From Actinomycetes bacterium (GTDB lineage Bacteria > Actinomycetota > Actinomycetes > Propionibacteriales > Propionibacteriaceae): a stretch of DNA of 63,183 nt. Shown here piece by piece: positions 1 through 7,982 of the stretch. Numbering within the stretch: position 1 is the stretch's first letter; every line of letters starts with the position of its first letter. A program made the position numbers and the translations under genes. The stretch is taken from NCBI GenBank assembly GCA_023393755.1, contig JAEXCA010000252.1, positions 1 to 63,183 of the forward strand. Reading direction: 5' to 3'. Below the pieces are notes generated by a model. That model saw only the letters and a program-made list of their open reading frames with translations, was not told the origin of the DNA and ran no database searches.

Positions 1-15
1 CCCCGACGGTGGGTC

Positions 16-450
16 TCAGGACTCGACCGAGCCCTCGATCTCGGTCCGGCCACCACTGTGGGCCACCGAGATCTTGCGCGGCTTGGCCTCCTCGGCGACC
101 GGGATGGTCAGGCTCAGCACACCGTCGGCGTAGGTGGCGGCGATCTGATCCAGCGCCAGCCCGTGGCCCAGGGTCAGCTGGCGGGCGAAGGTTCCGCTGG
201 GCCGCTCGTGAACCAGCCACTTCTGGTCGGTCTCGCCGTTCGGCGTGCGGCGCTCGGCGCGAATGGTGAGGGTGCGATCCTCCACGTCGATGTCGATCGA
301 GCCGGGCTCCACGCCGGGCAGGTCGATCCGGGCGATGAAGGCCTCGCCCTCGCGGTACAGATCCATCGGCATGGCCAGCGAGGCGGGGGTCCGAACCGCG
401 TCGGCCAGGAAGCGATCCATCTCACGGAAGGGGTCGAAGGTGCGTGCCAT
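16..450 (-). CDS. Small heat-shock protein, Hsp20/alpha-crystallin family
   Basis: This 144-residue protein is a small heat-shock chaperone that holds unfolding proteins in a refoldable state in the cytoplasm without using ATP. The N-terminus MARTFDPFREMDRF matches the usual start of bacterial Hsp20, followed by the alpha-crystallin beta-sandwich at about residues 27-130 with the LPGV and ADGVLSLTIP motifs. The C-terminal IxI-type anchor is not obvious. An AAGGAG ribosome binding site lies just upstream of the ATG. A perfect CIRCE box and a HAIR-like site precede it, so repression by HrcA and perhaps HspR is expected. It is divergent from uppS. The family call is secure. Confidence 0.93.
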   Translation of the reverse strand: MARTFDPFREMDRFLADAVRTPASLAMPMDLYREGEAFIARIDLPGVEPGSIDIDVEDRTLTIRAERRTPNGETDQKWLVHERPSGTFARQLTLGHGLALDQIAATYADGVLSLTIPVAEEAKPRKISVAHSGGRTEIEGSVES

Positions 451-476
451 GTGTCGTCACTCCTTGGGTTAGTTCT

Positions 477-503
477 TTAGCACTCTGCCTACATGAGTGC
501 TAA
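477..503. promoter_or_regulatory. CIRCE operator (HrcA binding site), hsp20 promoter
   Basis: The 27-bp sequence is a perfect match to the CIRCE consensus: TTAGCACTC, nine bases, then GAGTGCTAA. It lies 27 bp upstream of the hsp20 start codon. HrcA, encoded at 20868-21884, is the known ligand of this element, so hsp20 should be derepressed on heat shock. Confidence 0.95.
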
Positions 504-544
504 CAAGACTCAGTGTGCTACGCATTCCCGATTTCTTCAAGTAA

Positions 545-565
545 GTTGAGCCCACTCGACTCAAG
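545..565. promoter_or_regulatory. HAIR-like element (possible HspR site) upstream of hsp20
   Basis: GTTGAGC, seven bases, then ACTCAAG. The HAIR consensus is CTTGAGT-N7-ACTCAAG: the right arm is perfect, the left arm matches 5 of 7, and the spacer length is exact. It lies upstream of the CIRCE box, which suggests double control of hsp20 by HrcA and HspR. The rest of the 451-764 gap shows only the hsp20 ribosome binding site and the uppS -10 box. Confidence 0.6.
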
Positions 566-752
566 TAGATTCAAACTCATTCGTTTCCCCTTGTCGCAGC
601 GGTGTCGCTGCCGTCGCCCCCCTCGCGAGCCAGCCCGGCGGCGAGCGTGGCGTGCTCGATCCGGACGCCGCTGGACGGACCCTGCTTCCACGGACGAGGC
701 GAGCCAGCGGTTCCCGGACGGGTATCGCGGCGGGGCCGGCGGGCCGTGCCGC

Positions 753-758
753 TAGGCT
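753..758 (+). promoter_or_regulatory. -10 box for leaderless uppS transcript
   Basis: TAGGCT ends six bases before the GTG start of uppS and there is no ribosome binding site, so transcription probably starts at or next to the start codon. No clear -35 box was identified. Confidence 0.55.
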
Positions 759-764
759 TCGCCT

Positions 765-1547
765 GTGCCCAAGGTTCCCCGTCCTCCCACCCCGCATCCC
801 TCGGGAGCGCGTCCGCCGGCGCTGGATCCGAAGCTGCTCCCGCGCCACGTCGCGATCGTGATGGACGGCAACGGTCGCTGGGCCAAGGCCCGCAAGCTGC
901 CACGCACCGAGGGGCACGCCCGCGGCGAGGACTCGCTCTTCGACGTGATCGAGGGCGCGATCGAGATCGGGATCCCCTACCTGTCGGCCTATGCGTTCTC
1001 CACCGAGAACTGGCGGCGCTCCCCCGACGAGGTGCGCTGGCTGATGGGCTTCAACCGGGACGTGATCCACCGCCGTCGCGACCAGCTGGACGCGATGGGC
1101 GTCCGGATCCGCTGGGCCGGCCGCGTCCCGAAGCTCTGGAAGTCGGTGATCCGGGAGTTGCAGGAGGCCGAACAGCAGAGCAGGGAGAACACCGTCCTCA
1201 CCCTGCAGTTCTGCGTGAACTACGGCGGCCGGGCCGAGATCACCGATGCCGCCCGCGCTATCGCCGAGGCCGCGGTGCGCGGCGAGCTGGATCCGTCCCG
1301 CCTCACCGAGGAACGGTTCCGGAGGTTCCTGGACGAGCCGGACATCCCCGACGTCGACCTGTTCGTCCGCTCCTCCGGCGAGCAGCGGACCTCCAACTTC
1401 CTGCTGTGGCAGTCGGCCTACGCCGAACTTGTCTTCCTGGACACCCTGTGGCCGGATTTCGATCGCCGCGACCTGTGGCGGGCGGTCGAGGCCTATGTCC
1501 GGCGCGACCGCCGCTACGGCGGCGCCGAGCCCAACCAGGTCGGCTGA
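765..1547 (+). CDS. uppS: Polyprenyl (undecaprenyl/decaprenyl) diphosphate synthase
   Basis: This 260-residue cis-prenyltransferase adds isopentenyl diphosphate units to an allylic diphosphate to make the C50/C55 lipid carrier for peptidoglycan. The family's phosphate-binding motif VMDGNGRWA is at about residues 31-39, followed by the FSTENWRRS segment and, near the C-terminus, RSSGEQRTSNFLLWQSAYAE. The length is normal. The GTG start is supported by a TAGGCT box immediately upstream (leaderless). In actinobacteria uppS usually follows era and recO on the same strand; here it lies on the opposite strand from era and no recO is in the window. Actinobacteria often have two cis-prenyltransferases, so chain length cannot be fixed from sequence. 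Confidence 0.95.
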   Translation: MPKVPRPPTPHPSGARPPALDPKLLPRHVAIVMDGNGRWAKARKLPRTEGHARGEDSLFDVIEGAIEIGIPYLSAYAFSTENWRRSPDEVRWLMGFNRDVIHRRRDQLDAMGVRIRWAGRVPKLWKSVIRELQEAEQQSRENTVLTLQFCVNYGGRAEITDAARAIAEAAVRGELDPSRLTEERFRRFLDEPDIPDVDLFVRSSGEQRTSNFLLWQSAYAELVFLDTLWPDFDRRDLWRAVEAYVRRDRRYGGAEPNQVG

Positions 1548-1797
1548 TCCACCCCACGCCGTCGCCCGAGCCTCCGAGCACGGGTTCGGTCACGACCTGC
1601 GGACGATCGGCACGGTGCCGGCCGTCCCCGCCGTCACACTGTGGCTGAAGCCCGTCCCAGGAGCGAGGATCACGGCTTCCCGCAACGGCGTTGAGCCCAG
1701 CAGGTAGCCTGAAAGCGCACCTGTCGGGTGGTTGAGCTTCCCCGAACCCGCCCTCCGTTCGACAGCACTCACGACTCCGCCGTCCGGAAAGACCCGC

Positions 1798-4700
1798 ATG
1801 CTCACCCTGCAGAACGTCCGCAAGTCGTACACGACGGCGGGCTTCACCCAGGTGGCGCTGGACGACGTCTCGATCTCCTTCCGGGACAGCGAGTTCGTCG
1901 CGGTGCTGGGCCCGTCCGGCTCGGGCAAGACCACCATGCTGAACATCGTCGGCGGGCTGGATCACTATGACTCCGGCAACCTGGTGATCGACGGCATCCC
2001 GACCGAGAACTACCGCGACCGCGACTGGGACGGCTACCGCAACAACCGGGTGGGCTTCGTCTTCCAGAGCTACAACCTGATCCCGCACCAGAGCGTGGTG
2101 GCGAACGTCGAGCTGGCGCTGACCCTCTCGGGTGTCTCCCGGGCCGAGCGGCACCAGCGGGCGCTCGCGGCCCTCGACCAGGTGGGCCTGGTCGAGCATG
2201 CCCACAAGCTGCCCAGCCAGCTCTCCGGCGGCCAGATGCAGCGGGTGGCGATCGCCCGGGCACTGATCAACGACCCCGAGATCCTGCTGGCCGACGAGCC
2301 GACCGGCGCGCTGGATTCGAAGACCAGCGTGCAGATCATGGGCCTGCTCACTCAGATCGCCGGCGACCGGCTGGTGATCATGGTCACCCACAATGCCGAA
2401 CTCGCCGAGCAGTACGCCACCCGCGTCGTCCAGTTGAAGGACGGGGCGGTCGCCACCGACTCCGACCCCTACCTGCCGGCGGCGGAAGGCACCAGCGAGA
2501 AGCCCAGCCGGCGGACGTCCATGTCGTTCCTGACCGCGATCTCGCTCTCGTTCAGCAACCTGATGACCAAGAAGGGCCGTACCCTGATGACCGCCTTCGC
2601 CGGCAGCATCGGGATCATCGGCATCGCGGCCATCCTGGCGCTGGCCAACGGCGTGAACGCCTACATCAAGCACGTCGAGGAGGACACCCTCTCGGTCTAT
2701 CCGCTGACCATCGCCAGCCAGGGCTTCGACATGACGGCCATGCTGGCCGCCTCGGCCGGGGCCGGCCAGGACGAGGCCACCGAGTCGCCGGGCACCCCGG
2801 CGAACGGTACCGGTGAGGTGACCGAGGCCCGGACGCTCAGACGGCTGTTCTCCAGCATCGGGTCGAACGACCTCGCCTCGTTGAAGCGGTTCCTGGACGC
2901 CGACGGCGACGGCATCAACGCCTCGGTCAACTCGATCCAGTACTCCTACAACGTCACGCCGCAGATCTTCAGCGCCGACACCACCGACAAGGTCCGGCAG
3001 GTGAACCCGGACTCCTCGTTCAGCTCCCTCGGCTTCGGCTCGGCCGGCTCCACCAACGCCCTGATGGCGCAGTCGATGAGCACCAACGTCTTCGCCCAGA
3101 TGCCGGACGACACCAGGCTGGTCGAGGAGCAGTACGACGTGGTGGCCGGCCACTGGCCCACCCGCTACGACGAGACCGTGCTGGTGCTCACCCCGAGCGG
3201 CCGGGTCAGCGACTTCATGCTCTACGCGATGGGCCTGCGCGATCCCGCCGAACTGGACGCCATGGTCAAGCAGATGGCGGAGGACGAGGAGATCGTCACT
3301 CCGGCGGACAACAGGTCGTTCAGCTACGACGAGTTGATGGCGGTCACGTTCAGGCTGGTGAACGCCACCGACTACTACGCCCACGACGACGAGTACGGGG
3401 TGTGGACGGACAAGAGCGGTGATGAGAAGTACCTGCGCGACCTGGCGCAGCGCGGGGAGGAGTTGCGGATCGCCGGCATCGTCCAGCCCAAGGAGGGCGC
3501 CAACGCCACCGCGCTGGACTCGGCGATCTACTACACCCCGGCGCTCACCACCCATGTGATCGAGCAGGCGGCCGCCGCCCCGATCGTGCAGAGCCAACTT
3601 GCCGAGCCCGCGGTGAACGTCTTCACCGGCCGTACCTTCGCCGACGAGGAGGAGAACCCGCAGCGTGAGGATTTCGACCTCAGCTCGCTGATGGACATCG
3701 ACGAGGAGGCGATCACCAAGGCCTTCACCTTCGACTCCTCGAAGCTGAAGCTGGATCTTTCCGGCCTGGATCTGAAGCTGCCGGGTCTGAAGCTGGATCC
3801 CTCGGCGATGCCCGCGCTCGAGCTGGGCGATCTACTCGGCTCGGTCAACGTGACCGAGTTGGTGGCGGGCATCGATCTGACCGCGATCATCGCCGGGGTG
3901 GATCCGGCCGGTCTGCTCAGCGGCGTCGAACTGGGCCTGGACTCCGCCACGGTCACCGACCTGGCCACCCGGCTGCTGCAGGGCTACCTGGAGTTCTGCG
4001 TGGCCGGCGGCCTGGATCCGTCCGACACCCAGACGAACTTCCCGCTGTTCCTCGCTTCCGAACCCGGCCAGGCGCTCGCAGCCGAGGCCCAGGCCGGCCT
4101 GGCCGGCGTGCAGGCCGACCTCAGCCGGCAGCAGGCGGCGATCGTCGAGAAGCTCACCGCCAGCATCGCCGACGCGGTCACCAAGCAACTCGCGGCCAGC
4201 GCGGACAGGATCCAGGCGCAGCTGCAGAAGAGCATGACCGACTACCTGAACAAGGCGATGAAGTCGCTCTCCGGCCAGATCTCCAAGCAGCTGGGCAAGG
4301 CCCTGCAGAGTCAGCTCGGGGCAGCGATGAAGAAGTCGATGAACCAGCTCGCCGCCAACATGTCGGACGCGATGGGGATCGACCAGGACGCGTTCGCCGA
4401 CGCCTTCAAGTTCAAGATGGATTCCGAGGAGCTGGCCGAACTGCTGGCCTCCATGATGTCGAGCACCGCCACCTCCTACGAGGCCAATCTGGTCCGGCTC
4501 GGGTACGCCGACTTCGCCAAGCCCTCACAGATCGACATCTACCCGATCGACTTCGAGAGCAAGGCCAGGGTGATCGGGATCCTGGACGGGTACAACGACC
4601 GGATGCGGGCCACCGACGAGGACAAGGTGATCACCTACACCGACATCGTCGGCACGCTGATGTCGTCGGTGACCGACATCATCAACACGATCAGCTACGT

Positions 4701-5091
4701 GCTGACCGCCTTCGTGGCGATCTCGCTGGTGGTGTCGTCCATCATGATCGGGGTGATCACCTACATCTCGGTGCTGGAGCGCCGCAAGGAGATCGGCATC
4801 CTGCGCTCGATCGGTGCCTCCAAACGCGACATCCGTAGAGTGTTCAACGCCGAGACCCTGATCGTCGGCTTCATCGCCGGCCTGCTGGGCATCGCGGTGA
4901 CGCTGTTGCTGACCATTCCGGCGAACATCATCGTGCTGGCGGAGTTCGACGTCCCGAACATCGCCCAGCTTCCCTGGCAGGCAGCCGCGATCCTGGTGGT
5001 CACCAGCATGGCGCTCACCTTCATCGCCGGCCTGATCCCTTCGTCCGCGGCGTCCCGCAAGGATCCGGTCGAGGCGCTGCGCAGCGAGTAG
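1798..5091 (+). CDS. Fused ABC transporter ATPase/FtsX-like permease with giant extracytoplasmic domain
   Basis: One 1097-residue chain joins a MacB/LolD-type ATPase (residues 1-230; Walker A GPSGSGKTT near 38-46, signature LSGGQ near 142, Walker B LLADEPTG near 165) to an FtsX-like permease. TM1 lies at about 265-290 and the last three TM helices at about 960-1090, with the conserved ERRKEIGILRSIGASKRD loop between them. Between TM1 and TM2 is an extracytoplasmic region of about 660 residues. It includes a short Leu/Lys repeat (KLDLSGLDLKLPGLKLD, about 650-670) and a long Gln/Ala-rich helical stretch at about 755-860 that looks coiled-coil. MacB-type systems are mechanotransmitters for export or cell-envelope work; the substrate is unknown. 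ATG 1798 follows GGAAAGA; a TTG at 1732 is less likely. Confidence 0.88.
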   Translation: MLTLQNVRKSYTTAGFTQVALDDVSISFRDSEFVAVLGPSGSGKTTMLNIVGGLDHYDSGNLVIDGIPTENYRDRDWDGYRNNRVGFVFQSYNLIPHQSVVANVELALTLSGVSRAERHQRALAALDQVGLVEHAHKLPSQLSGGQMQRVAIARALINDPEILLADEPTGALDSKTSVQIMGLLTQIAGDRLVIMVTHNAELAEQYATRVVQLKDGAVATDSDPYLPAAEGTSEKPSRRTSMSFLTAISLSFSNLMTKKGRTLMTAFAGSIGIIGIAAILALANGVNAYIKHVEEDTLSVYPLTIASQGFDMTAMLAASAGAGQDEATESPGTPANGTGEVTEARTLRRLFSSIGSNDLASLKRFLDADGDGINASVNSIQYSYNVTPQIFSADTTDKVRQVNPDSSFSSLGFGSAGSTNALMAQSMSTNVFAQMPDDTRLVEEQYDVVAGHWPTRYDETVLVLTPSGRVSDFMLYAMGLRDPAELDAMVKQMAEDEEIVTPADNRSFSYDELMAVTFRLVNATDYYAHDDEYGVWTDKSGDEKYLRDLAQRGEELRIAGIVQPKEGANATALDSAIYYTPALTTHVIEQAAAAPIVQSQLAEPAVNVFTGRTFADEEENPQREDFDLSSLMDIDEEAITKAFTFDSSKLKLDLSGLDLKLPGLKLDPSAMPALELGDLLGSVNVTELVAGIDLTAIIAGVDPAGLLSGVELGLDSATVTDLATRLLQGYLEFCVAGGLDPSDTQTNFPLFLASEPGQALAAEAQAGLAGVQADLSRQQAAIVEKLTASIADAVTKQLAASADRIQAQLQKSMTDYLNKAMKSLSGQISKQLGKALQSQLGAAMKKSMNQLAANMSDAMGIDQDAFADAFKFKMDSEELAELLASMMSSTATSYEANLVRLGYADFAKPSQIDIYPIDFESKARVIGILDGYNDRMRATDEDKVITYTDIVGTLMSSVTDIINTISYVLTAFVAISLVVSSIMIGVITYISVLERRKEIGILRSIGASKRDIRRVFNAETLIVGFIAGLLGIAVTLLLTIPANIIVLAEFDVPNIAQLPWQAAAILVVTSMALTFIAGLIPSSAASRKDPVEALRSE

Positions 5092-5162
5092 CCGCGCGGA
5101 TCCCCGGTTCCGCTGGCGACCGCTACGATCATCCTGCGACCTACTCGTGAACGGGAGGCATC

Positions 5163-5429
5163 ATGAATGGTTCGCAGGAGGGCAAGCAGGTCGCTCAGGG
5201 GGCGTTGGTCATGGTCGGCATTCCGACTCTCGCCGCGTTGCTGTCGCTGGTCATCAACGGCGCGCTGTTCACCTTTGGGCCGTGGGCCGACGTGTGGGTG
5301 GTGGAGGTCTGGATCGGGCTGACCGCCGCCGGTGCGCTGATCGCCTGGCTGACGCGCCGTGCCTGGTCCACCACCCGCGAAGCGGTCAGGGCCGAAGGCG
5401 GCGCTGATGCACGGGGAAACCTTCGCTAG
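5163..5429 (+). CDS. Small membrane protein of unknown function, two TM helices
   Basis: An 88-residue protein with two hydrophobic helices (about 16-40 and 46-66) separated by FGPWADVWVV, ending in a basic, charged cytoplasmic tail. A GGGAGG ribosome binding site precedes the ATG. I do not recognise a family. It follows the large ABC protein by about 70 bp on the same strand and could be co-transcribed, but nothing in the sequence ties it to transport. The following 240 bp (5430-5670) show no feature I can support. Confidence 0.65.
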   Translation: MNGSQEGKQVAQGALVMVGIPTLAALLSLVINGALFTFGPWADVWVVEVWIGLTAAGALIAWLTRRAWSTTREAVRAEGGADARGNLR

Positions 5430-5670
5430 CTCGTTGTGTCTCCGCTGACCCGAACCTGCGTCGGAGCCGAACCTTCGATCACGCCCAGCACCAACAGCCC
5501 GGTCAATGGCGGCATCTTTCGCGCTTGGCAATGCATGATTCAGGGTACGGCGAAGCAGCGGCAGACGCGCGAGGCGAGTCGGCCCGTGGAGTGGGCAGTC
5601 GTGGTGCGCTTGGCGGGCGGCAGGGCCTTGTGCCGTCCGTTCCGAGTCCACACCCTAAAGCAGGGAAAGA

Positions 5671-6174
5671 GTGATACTGCCGAGATTGTTCACCGTCCGC
5701 CGCGAAGGCCCGGGACGGCTCTCCACGATGGCCGCTCCACGGGGTGGGGAGTGGCTTGCCGAGGAACTCCAGGCGTTGCGGCTGGTGGGCGTTGACACGG
5801 TCGTGAGCCTGCTGACCAGGCCGGAGCTGAGTGAGCTCGGTCTGTTGGACGAGCCGCAGGCAGCCGAGGATGCCGGGTTGAGGTTCCTTGAGCTTCCCAC
5901 TCCGGACCGTCAGACGCCCGAGCTGGCCGCAACCCGCCTCCTCGCCGCGGACCTCGCCGACCAGTTGGCAGCCGGATGCTGGGTGGCGATCCATTGCCGT
6001 GCCGGTATCGGACGCGCCTCCGTGCTCGCCGCCACGGTCCTGAGGCTGGATGGTGTCACCACCGAGGACGCCTGGCGTCGAATCTCCGACGCCCGCGGGC
6101 TCTCCGTCCCCGACACCGAGGAGCAGCGCCGGTTCGTCGACCAGGTCCAGTGGCGTCCCAGCCGGCCTCGGTAG
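5671..6174 (+). CDS. Protein-tyrosine/dual-specificity phosphatase-like protein
   Basis: A 167-residue protein with the Cys-based phosphatase signature IHCRAGIGRAS (HCxxGxxR[ST]) at about residue 110, where the Cys is the nucleophile and the Arg binds phosphate. An upstream Asp that could act as general acid lies in the LPTPDRQTPE loop. This is the compact dual-specificity fold often found in bacteria as a stand-alone enzyme. Substrates may be phosphoproteins or small phosphorylated molecules and cannot be told from sequence. The GTG start is supported by GGGAAAGA just upstream. It is convergent with argG. Confidence 0.85.
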   Translation: MILPRLFTVRREGPGRLSTMAAPRGGEWLAEELQALRLVGVDTVVSLLTRPELSELGLLDEPQAAEDAGLRFLELPTPDRQTPELAATRLLAADLADQLAAGCWVAIHCRAGIGRASVLAATVLRLDGVTTEDAWRRISDARGLSVPDTEEQRRFVDQVQWRPSRPR

Positions 6175-6216
6175 CCGCGCAGGCCATCCCGGACCGTACG
6201 GGATCTCCGGCCGACC

Positions 6217-7638
6217 TCAGTCGGTGCCGAAATCGAAGGCTGCGCCCTCCTCGGCCTCGGCGATCGCCTCCGGCACATCGGCACCCAGCTCGTTGATCGC
6301 AGCCGCCTGACCCGATTCCAGCACACCCACCAGCTGCGAGATCGCGCCGCCGACCACGCCCTGCTCGGCGTACTGCTCCAGGCGGGTGCGGGAATCCTCG
6401 ATGTCGAGGTTGCGCATGGTGAGCTGACCGATCCGGTCCAGCGGGCCGAAGGCGGCGTCCTCCACCTTCTCCATGGAGAGCCGGTCGGGGTGGTAGCTCA
6501 GGTTGGGTCCGTCGGTGTCGAGGATCGAGTAGTCGTCGCCACGACGGAGCCGAAGGGTCACCGTCCCGGTCACCGCGGCGCCCACCCAGCGCTGGATCGA
6601 CTCCCGCAGCATCAGCGACTGCGGGTCGAGCCAGCGTCCCTCGTACATCAGCCGGCCGAGCTTCAGGCCGAAGGCGCGGTAGTTCTCCAGGGTGTCCTCG
6701 TTGTGGATCGCCGAGAGCAGCCGCTCGTAGGCGATGTGCAGCAGCGCCATGCCCGGGGCCTCGTAGATGCCGCGGCTCTTCGCCTCGATGATCCGGTTCT
6801 CGATCTGGTCGGACATGCCCAGCCCGTGGCGTCCGCCGATCGCATTCGCCTCGTAAACCAGGTCGACTGCGGTGGCGAAGGTCTGGCCGTTGAGTTCGAC
6901 CGGACGTCCCTGCTCGAAGCGAATCGTGACGTCCTCGGTCTCGATCGCCACGGCCTGATCCCAGAACCGCACGCCCATGATCGGCTCGACGATCTCGATC
7001 CCGACGTTGAGGTGTTCCAGCTCCTTGGCCTCGTGGGTGGCGCCCCAGATGTTGGCGTCGGTGGAGTAGGCCTTCTCCTTGGAGTCGCGGTAGGGCAGGT
7101 TCCGCTCGGTGAGCCACTGGCTCATCTCGGCGCGGCCGCCCAGTTCGCTGACGAAGGCCTCGTCCAGCCACGGTTTGTAGATCCGCAGCCTGGGGTTGGC
7201 CAGCAGTCCGTAGCGGTAGAACCGCTCGATGTCATTGCCCTTGTAGGTGGAGCCGTCGCCCCACACCCAGACGTCGTCCTCGCGCATCGCGCGGACCAGC
7301 AGGGTGCCGGTCACCGCCCGTCCGATCGGGGTGGTGTTGAAGTAGGCCTTGCCGCCGGTGCGGATGTGGAAGGCACCACAGGTCAGCGCGACCAGGCCCT
7401 CCTCGACCATCAGCTCGCGGCAGTCGACCATCCGGGAGAGCTCGGCGCCGTACTCCAGCGCGCGACCGGGGACGGAGTCGATGTCCGGCTCGTCGTACTG
7501 GCCGAGGTTGCCGGTGTAGGTGCAGGGAATCGCCCCCTTCTCGCGCATCCAGGCGACCGCGACGGAAGTGTCGAGGCCACCGGAGAAGGCCAGGCCGACG
7601 CGTTCACCAACCGGAAGTTCGGTGAGGACTTTGGGCAT
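6217..7638 (-). CDS. argG: Argininosuccinate synthase
   Basis: This 473-residue enzyme joins citrulline and aspartate with ATP to make argininosuccinate, the penultimate step of arginine synthesis. The PP-loop ATP pyrophosphatase motif AFSGGLDTSVAVAW is at residues 18-31. Length and motifs such as TYKGNDIERFYRYG and YSTDANIWGATHE fit the longer E. coli-type form rather than the roughly 400-residue form common in actinobacteria. No other arg gene is adjacent. A TAGGAT box six bases before the ATG implies a leaderless mRNA, so no leader-based control is possible at this promoter. Confidence 0.97.
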   Translation of the reverse strand: MPKVLTELPVGERVGLAFSGGLDTSVAVAWMREKGAIPCTYTGNLGQYDEPDIDSVPGRALEYGAELSRMVDCRELMVEEGLVALTCGAFHIRTGGKAYFNTTPIGRAVTGTLLVRAMREDDVWVWGDGSTYKGNDIERFYRYGLLANPRLRIYKPWLDEAFVSELGGRAEMSQWLTERNLPYRDSKEKAYSTDANIWGATHEAKELEHLNVGIEIVEPIMGVRFWDQAVAIETEDVTIRFEQGRPVELNGQTFATAVDLVYEANAIGGRHGLGMSDQIENRIIEAKSRGIYEAPGMALLHIAYERLLSAIHNEDTLENYRAFGLKLGRLMYEGRWLDPQSLMLRESIQRWVGAAVTGTVTLRLRRGDDYSILDTDGPNLSYHPDRLSMEKVEDAAFGPLDRIGQLTMRNLDIEDSRTRLEQYAEQGVVGGAISQLVGVLESGQAAAINELGADVPEAIAEAEEGAAFDFGTD

Positions 7639-7644
7639 GCCCGG

Positions 7645-7650
7645 ATCCTA
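7645..7650 (-). promoter_or_regulatory. -10 box for leaderless argG transcript
   Basis: On the minus strand TAGGAT is followed by six bases and then the argG ATG. No Shine-Dalgarno sequence is present. Confidence 0.55.
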
Positions 7651-7744
7651 TCGGCTCGGCCGTACCCCGCTTCGCCATGCACGATGGCTGAGCCTCCGGC
7701 GAATCCCGGTTCTCGGCCGCTCACCAGCAGACTGGCATCGCCCG

Positions 7745-7904
7745 CGCATCGGCGCCGTATATCAGGGACCTCGGCCGGCCGGTTGGGCACCCCAGCGCAA
7801 TCCCGCCGCATACGACGCGGCACCGAGGCCCGGTATGCGGCGTCAATGCGCGGTTCGCCTCGTGATCGGCCGAACGGGCAGCCGTATGCGGCGGGAATGC
7901 GCGG
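7745..7904. repeat. Cluster of REP-like units between argG and leuA
   Basis: A unit of about 20 bp, GTATGCGGCGGGAATGCGC, occurs at 7884-7902, again at 7833-7851 in the same direction (19 of 21 bases shared over the extended copy), and in inverted direction at 7795-7814 (19 of 20). A weaker inverted copy is at 7745-7762 (14 of 18). The 344-bp argG-leuA gap holds no credible gene; these units and the leuA terminator fill much of it. Confidence 0.7.
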
Positions 7905-7932
7905 AAGGAACACCAGCGGGTGCAGTGGGGCA

Positions 7933-7973
7933 CAAACGCCGAGGAGGCCCCGCCACACAGCGGAGGCTCCTCG
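7933..7973 (-). terminator. Probable leuA terminator
   Basis: Downstream of the leuA stop codon the minus strand forms CGAGGAG (7973-7967) with CTCCTCG (7946-7940), with additional pairing inside, and then runs into GGCGTTTGTG. The tail is only weakly T-rich, so Rho assistance is possible. Confidence 0.6.
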
Positions 7974-7982
7974 TTGACTCAG

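Noticed and set aside
1732..1797. TTG start for the large ABC protein
   Set aside because: Would add 22 residues with no family match; ATG 1798 begins exactly with the conserved LTLQNVRKSY strand and has a better ribosome binding site.
1303..3597. 764-codon open frame on the minus strand
   Set aside because: Antisense to uppS and the ABC gene; its protein is rich in Arg, Gly, Val and His without family motifs, as expected of a shadow frame at this GC content.
5430..5670. Possible small RNA or gene in the gap
   Set aside because: No hairpin with T-run, promoter pair or convincing reading frame was seen.
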